Below are positions 59,301 to 64,000 of a DNA stretch of 64,000 bases, one piece after another. The DNA lies in NCBI GenBank assembly GCA_003342815.1, contig PTEX01000006.1, positions 1,619,338 through 1,683,337 of the forward strand. Reading direction: 5' to 3'. The first letter of the stretch is position 1; each line of letters starts with the position of its first letter. The notes beneath the pieces are model-generated. The model searched no databases and was not told the origin of the DNA. It saw only the letters and a list, made by a program, of their open reading frames with translations. The stretch is from Eudromia elegans. Lineage: Eukaryota > Chordata > Aves > Tinamiformes > Tinamidae. The translations under genes were made by a program, and so were the position numbers.

Positions 59301-62039
59301 CTAGGCCTCTTTCCTGTATTTCCCAGCTTGACTTTACTAAGGACCTTTCTTGGGGCACTGAAAATGCCGCTATCACCCTGAACAGAAAGAATGGGAAGCC
59401 TTAGCCAGCCTTTGTGGGTTGGCACAGCCCAATGCATGTTACAAAAAGGCTGCGTGGCAACATGTGCAGCTGGGCTTGGGACCCTTGCCAAGTAACTGTG
59501 TAAAGGACTAACTGTGTAAGGAAGTGAAGATGACAGTCTCTGCCCCGCTTGAGGTGGCCATGCTCTAGGGTAGGCTGTAACAAAGCCAGACAAAGCAGAA
59601 ATGACCCTCTCTCAACTAGGTCATGTCACAGCTAACTTTACCTTATTGTTTTGTCTAATCCATACGCTTGGCTTAGCATTTAGACTCCACTGTTCCTGCC
59701 AACGGGACTAAGGGGTTGGCTTCTAGCCTTTGGAAAAAGGCTTGCAAGACTCCAGGACAAATATTATTCTACCAGTCTCCTCCCTTTTAGAGTTAATCTC
59801 TTCCCATTCCCACATTAATGAGTACTTTTGAGAATTCAGCTTAAAAGTTGTTTTCCTCTTTCATTATCTCTTTTGGAGAGTTATTATGGTTCAAGGGGTC
59901 TGTCCTATTTGAATGAAAGCTGCTTAGATAAATAGCAGAGGTTTCCTCCTCCAAAACTGATGGCTTTTCTGGATTCTGTTATATGACAGTGTCTTACTGT
60001 GTTCCTTGCTGGTGCAGATGGAAAGGTTAGAAGGGCAGGATCCAAGGATGCTACTGCATAAGGTTTGGAGAGACTCAAGCATGAACATAGGACTTTCTTG
60101 GAAAGGTGAAAGAAGAACCTGTAAACTTCCAAAAGGACAGAACCCAGAGAGCAGATGAAAGATGAGTTTGTAGAGAAGGCTTCCAAGCTGGTCAGTTCAG
60201 AAGGATTATTTTTTTAACCTAATTTCCGAAGAAAACTACTGGCTGTAAGGAGAAATGGTATCTAGCAGGTTGGAAGATTCACTTTACAGTAGCATATTGC
60301 CTTAAAAGAATGCAGTCAACCAGCCTGCAATGTGCTTCTGACCAGCCTGATGTGTGCATCTGCTTTATTGCACTTGCCCTTGTTTTTCAAATGATGCAGG
60401 AAGTGATATTCAAAGTCATTCTCCACTAAGCCATGCGGGAAGGGAGCAATTACACTGATCTGGTGTGGGAAAGCCTTATGTGAGCAGGATTTTGATAGCT
60501 GTCACACCGCGAGTTTGGTGTGGAACAAAGTTACACTGCTGAAAGTCAGATTCAGGCAAACGAGAGGCTGTCCATGGAGAGATGTGGGCCACCTAAAGGA
60601 GTCTGCACCGGCCCTGTCTAACACTTCCAGTGCTGACATTCAGAAAGGTGCAATTACCAAAGCATCAGGCACTTTGGTCCAGCGTGGCTCTCTTTAAGTC
60701 AGCATGTCAGTAAGTCTTCTGGCTTTTCGTCTAATGCTGTAAAGCTTTAGGGAATCTTGGGAAGAAGATCCCGCTTCAGGAGGGTGGAATTCAGGTGTCA
60801 CGGTTTCTTAACTCTTTATTTCTATGCCTGGGAACCCAAATATTTCTTGGCAGGTTCTACCAGAAATTTTCTGCTAGAACACTTCTCTTGTTAGGCAAGG
60901 GGTGAAGATTTCTTACTCCACCTCCCTGGACAATGAAGTGCTGCTTGCAAAATGAGTGGCCAAAGGTTCCTTGGTGGCCCCGTGGGGATCAGGAATTATC
61001 TTGTGGGTACCTGGTGGGTACTTGTTGCTGTGTCCTCATAGTGGCACTGATCAATCTTTGGTTAAGGAAGATTTGTGCAGAAGGATGTCCTGCGTGCTGC
61101 TGCTAATGGAACTGGGAGTGTGTGATCTGCCACCAGAGGGATGCCAGGGTTCTTTGTGATTGCAAGATTAGTTGCATTGAATTTAAGAGATAAATTTTGG
61201 TCAAGTGTGAGAATTTATTAGCAATAAGAGGTTCTAGCAAAAGTGACAGTAAAGCTAGAAATAGAACAAAAAAAAATACGTATCAGAGGTCTACGGTTAA
61301 ATCATGAGTGCATGGTGCAACAATTGCTTTGTTGTTCCTTTGTGACTCACTATTTGTTATAGCTTCCCCAGCTTCTCAAACCCATGGGCACAGGGTGCAA
61401 CAAATGCTTTTGCCCTGTACGGGCCACCCCTGCAGTCTAATTTCCTCCAGCTCCTCCCAGCCAAGCTGTTGATATCAGGAGTATCCCCGCTGTCAGGGGG
61501 GATCCACAGGCCATCTGCATCCAAGGCCACACCAGCCTATGTAGCTTACTGCATTTTAGACCCAGGAGAACGAAGCCCATACAGCTACCCTGAAGCTGCA
61601 TGGCTCTAGTCAGCACCAGCATGCACCGGTGATCTCTAGCTCAGCCCATGACCCTGTCCCAGGGTAGCAGCTGAATTCCAACACATATTTGTGGTTTGAG
61701 TCTGCGATGTCACTTACCCTTTGTCTGGTCTTATCAATCATGGGCTCCTTGGAGTGCCCCCAGTGCACGCCAGAGCTGCACCCTCCAGCATCCCATGCCT
61801 GTCCGTGCAACACCTGTCAGCACGAGAAGCAACCACAGCCACCAACCACCCTGCTCCGGTATTTTATAAGGGTAATAAGATTTCATTCATCTTTGCTATC
61901 TACTACGCCACTACGTAGGAGCAGAGATCAACATCAGTAGCTGCGTGATAAAGAAAATCCAGACACGCTGACCACAGAATATTTTATTTGTGAGCTTATA
62001 GGAGTGTAGTTTAATAGTTCAACATAAATATTGCAAGCT
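56336..62039. other. AT-richer intergenic DNA, no gene recognised
   Basis: Unique sequence with a T18 run (58495-58512) and an AT-rich non-repetitive part (about 57,280-58,060). Open frames such as 59216-59593(-) have no recognisable similarity. Confidence 0.5.
58495..58512 (+). repeat. T18 homopolymer
   Basis: Eighteen T residues. No antisense retroposed body is recognised next to them. Confidence 0.85.
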
Positions 62040-62540
62040 ATTTATGCTTCTTCCTGAAGGTACCTGGTTATGTGGAATATGCTACATATAAATAAATGCC
62101 ATTGCAAACATTGAATCACACAGGAAGATAAATAAATTAGTTTCCTGGGCTCATGAAAAATGAAAGCTAAAGTTTTTATGGCAGGATGAAAAGAACTACT
62201 CAGCACAGTTATATACGGCTTATGCAATGTGTATTTCTTCCTCCTCCCCACGCTAATTATGATATATAAACAGATTTACTACTTTTCTTCAAGTATTTCT
62301 TTAGTTTGGATCCTTTTTTTTTAAAAGCCAGCGTAGTCACTTGTGTGATATATTTCTCTAACCTTGTAACAGACCTCTAAATCAAACTGTAATTATTTAT
62401 AGCAACAGCCTGACCTTTTACTAATTGGGAAGGAAAATGCTGCACAATAGGTGACAGTTCTCATGAGTGCTCAGTACTGCTGATTAAAATCATTTTGGCA
62501 TTTGGCTTTAAATTGTAGTTGTGTTGAGTGTTTAAATTAT
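62040..62540. promoter_or_regulatory. Possible conserved non-coding element
   Basis: AT-rich, non-repetitive sequence with many TAAT-type words (gctaattatgatatataaac, ctgtaattatttatagc, ttactaattggg) and few CpGs, resembling developmental enhancers in style. It is followed by a TG-rich stretch (62,540-62,580). Conservation has not been tested. Confidence 0.25.
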
Positions 62541-64000
62541 ATGTGTATGTGTGCATGTGTGAGAATAATGTGTGTGATTTGTGCTCTCCATTACCAGGCA
62601 GCAAATTGAGACCAAAGCACAGTTTCACACAACTCATAATTATGTCCTAAAGCCTCTTGCAAAGGACTTCGTTTCTCAACCTGTGCCACTGGACTCTGCT
62701 AGTGCAGGGTCCCTGGCGGTCGGTACCTGCCAGCAAATCCCTTGCTGGGCCCAGCAGCAAATTTCCTAAACACTTGTACCAACAGGAGCAGAGGGCAGAG
62801 ACAGAACAAGGGGCATGCCTGAGCACTAAGGATGAGATGCACCTCAAGTATGTATCTTTTTATTATTCAACACTGATTCTGTGGTAGTGCCTACAGGCGG
62901 GTACTTTGGATTTCATTGCACCAGACACCGTAAACACTGTGAATATGACAGTGACTCTAAAGACTGTGGAAAGCCAAGCTATGGGTCCCATATGCAGTAC
63001 AAAGACAGGGAGCTGCTGCTTTACCAGCAATACCCTCTGCACACTCGGGTGCACGAGGGTGACATTCATCACGCTGACACAGAGCGGACTGGAAGAGGTG
63101 GAAGAACTGGCTCTTTGCAGGGTTATGCAGGACTTCATGTAGCAATAAACAACAGCCAGAGACGTAATAAATGATGTGAAACATTTCTAGATTTGAATAC
63201 TGTTTAAATATAAACATTACAAATGAAGATCTCTTACTGAGAGAAAATCAAATTGGATGCAAAAATACACCAATGATATACACCTATCTATGGATATACA
63301 GCCAAAGGTTAGGACTAGAAACTCAAGTGTGATATAAACAAGGCACATGAAAAGTGGCATGGTTTGCATATGCATACACCATTACATGGTTTGCACAGTC
63401 ATTATGCAACTTCCTTCTGGACTGACTCTCTACAAACTGCTACAGAAGCTGAAATAAAGAAAAACAAAGAGAAAGGTCCTCAGCTAAACACAGTTTCATT
63501 TTGGCAAGTAATTCCCTTCTTGTAAAAACAATACGGAGTTTCCAAACAGATATCCATTCATGTTTTCACATCTAATCCATCTCACGGCAACAGGGGAAAG
63601 GGCACCCAAGGTGCTCGGTTAGCGCAGAGAGCTCAGAACATTTTAATGGCAACCAGCACTAGTTAACCCTTGCTAAGGCCTCTGGGCACTGCCCCGTGTG
63701 TGACAATTATGAAGCCAGGGCTGTGGCCAACCCCAAGCCTTGGGGCTGCTGGTGCCCAGCAGGACTACAGGAATCCAGGGCTGTCTGAGCTACAGTTCCT
63801 CTCCAGTCCCTCAGCTGGGGCTTCATCTGTTCATCTATTTTGTCTTTGTTTTTTTCCCCTCCTAGAAAAGAGCTCTCTCCTTAAGAATGACCGAGCTATG
63901 CAGGAGGTGTCACCTAGGTCTAGGATTACTGGGGAGTTGCCAAAACAGCTTTGCAGCGCCCTGGTGAGGTAGTCAGATGGTAAGGTACCAAGCCGATTTC
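62541..64000. other. Right edge, no gene recognised
   Basis: A segment at 62,880-63,175 is open in two + frames and on the minus strand. None gives a recognisable domain. The remainder is unique sequence. Confidence 0.45.

Noticed and set aside
1-64000. tRNA, rRNA, CRISPR, integrase or endogenous retrovirus genes
   Set aside because: Looked for and not seen. No cloverleaf-like sequence, regular spacer array, LTR pair or pol-type motif was found by reading.

Overview
The window is vertebrate nuclear DNA and almost certainly avian. It carries several CR1 LINE fragments of the bird type, recognisable by the 3' end with repeated ATTCTGTG-like 8-mers and the 'gaggtcatctagtccaacc' block. Genes are sparse, exons are small with GT/AG boundaries, and short CpG-rich patches sit in AT-richer DNA. 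Nothing prokaryotic or viral is recognisable.

One protein-coding gene can be reconstructed with confidence. It is a 12-exon gene on the + strand whose coding region runs from about 17,130 to 35,484. It encodes a roughly 667-residue member of the Sec6/EXOC3 family, closest in length and pattern to TNFAIP2 (M-Sec), with EXOC3L4 as the alternative paralogue. All exon phases agree and the joined frame stays open to a single stop. The protein has a lysine-rich N-terminus built from a degenerate triple repeat, a complete Sec6-like helical body, and an unusual tail with five cysteines in its last six residues. Two antisense CR1 fragments sit in introns 2 and 9, and two NF-kB-type motifs sit in intron 4.

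The left flank (1-17,100) has no recognisable gene. It holds one CpG-rich patch (about 6,595-6,830), an AT-rich homeodomain-motif-rich segment that looks like a conserved regulatory element (about 7,200-7,620), and small perfect hairpins. The right flank (35,485-64,000) begins with the probable 3' UTR and a polyadenylation signal. It then passes through a GC-rich plateau (about 36.6-44 kb) with CpG clusters and a small minisatellite, and continues into AT-richer DNA with intact and decayed CR1 copies. Two places there (51,896-52,447 and 56,170-56,335) have splice-flanked open frames that may be exons of unidentified genes. Both are weak. Most other open frames look like chance ORFs or CR1 translations.

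I found no convincing new molecular system. The most distinctive things are the N-terminal repeat and C-terminal cysteine cluster of the TNFAIP2-like protein and the unassigned exon-like segments downstream.
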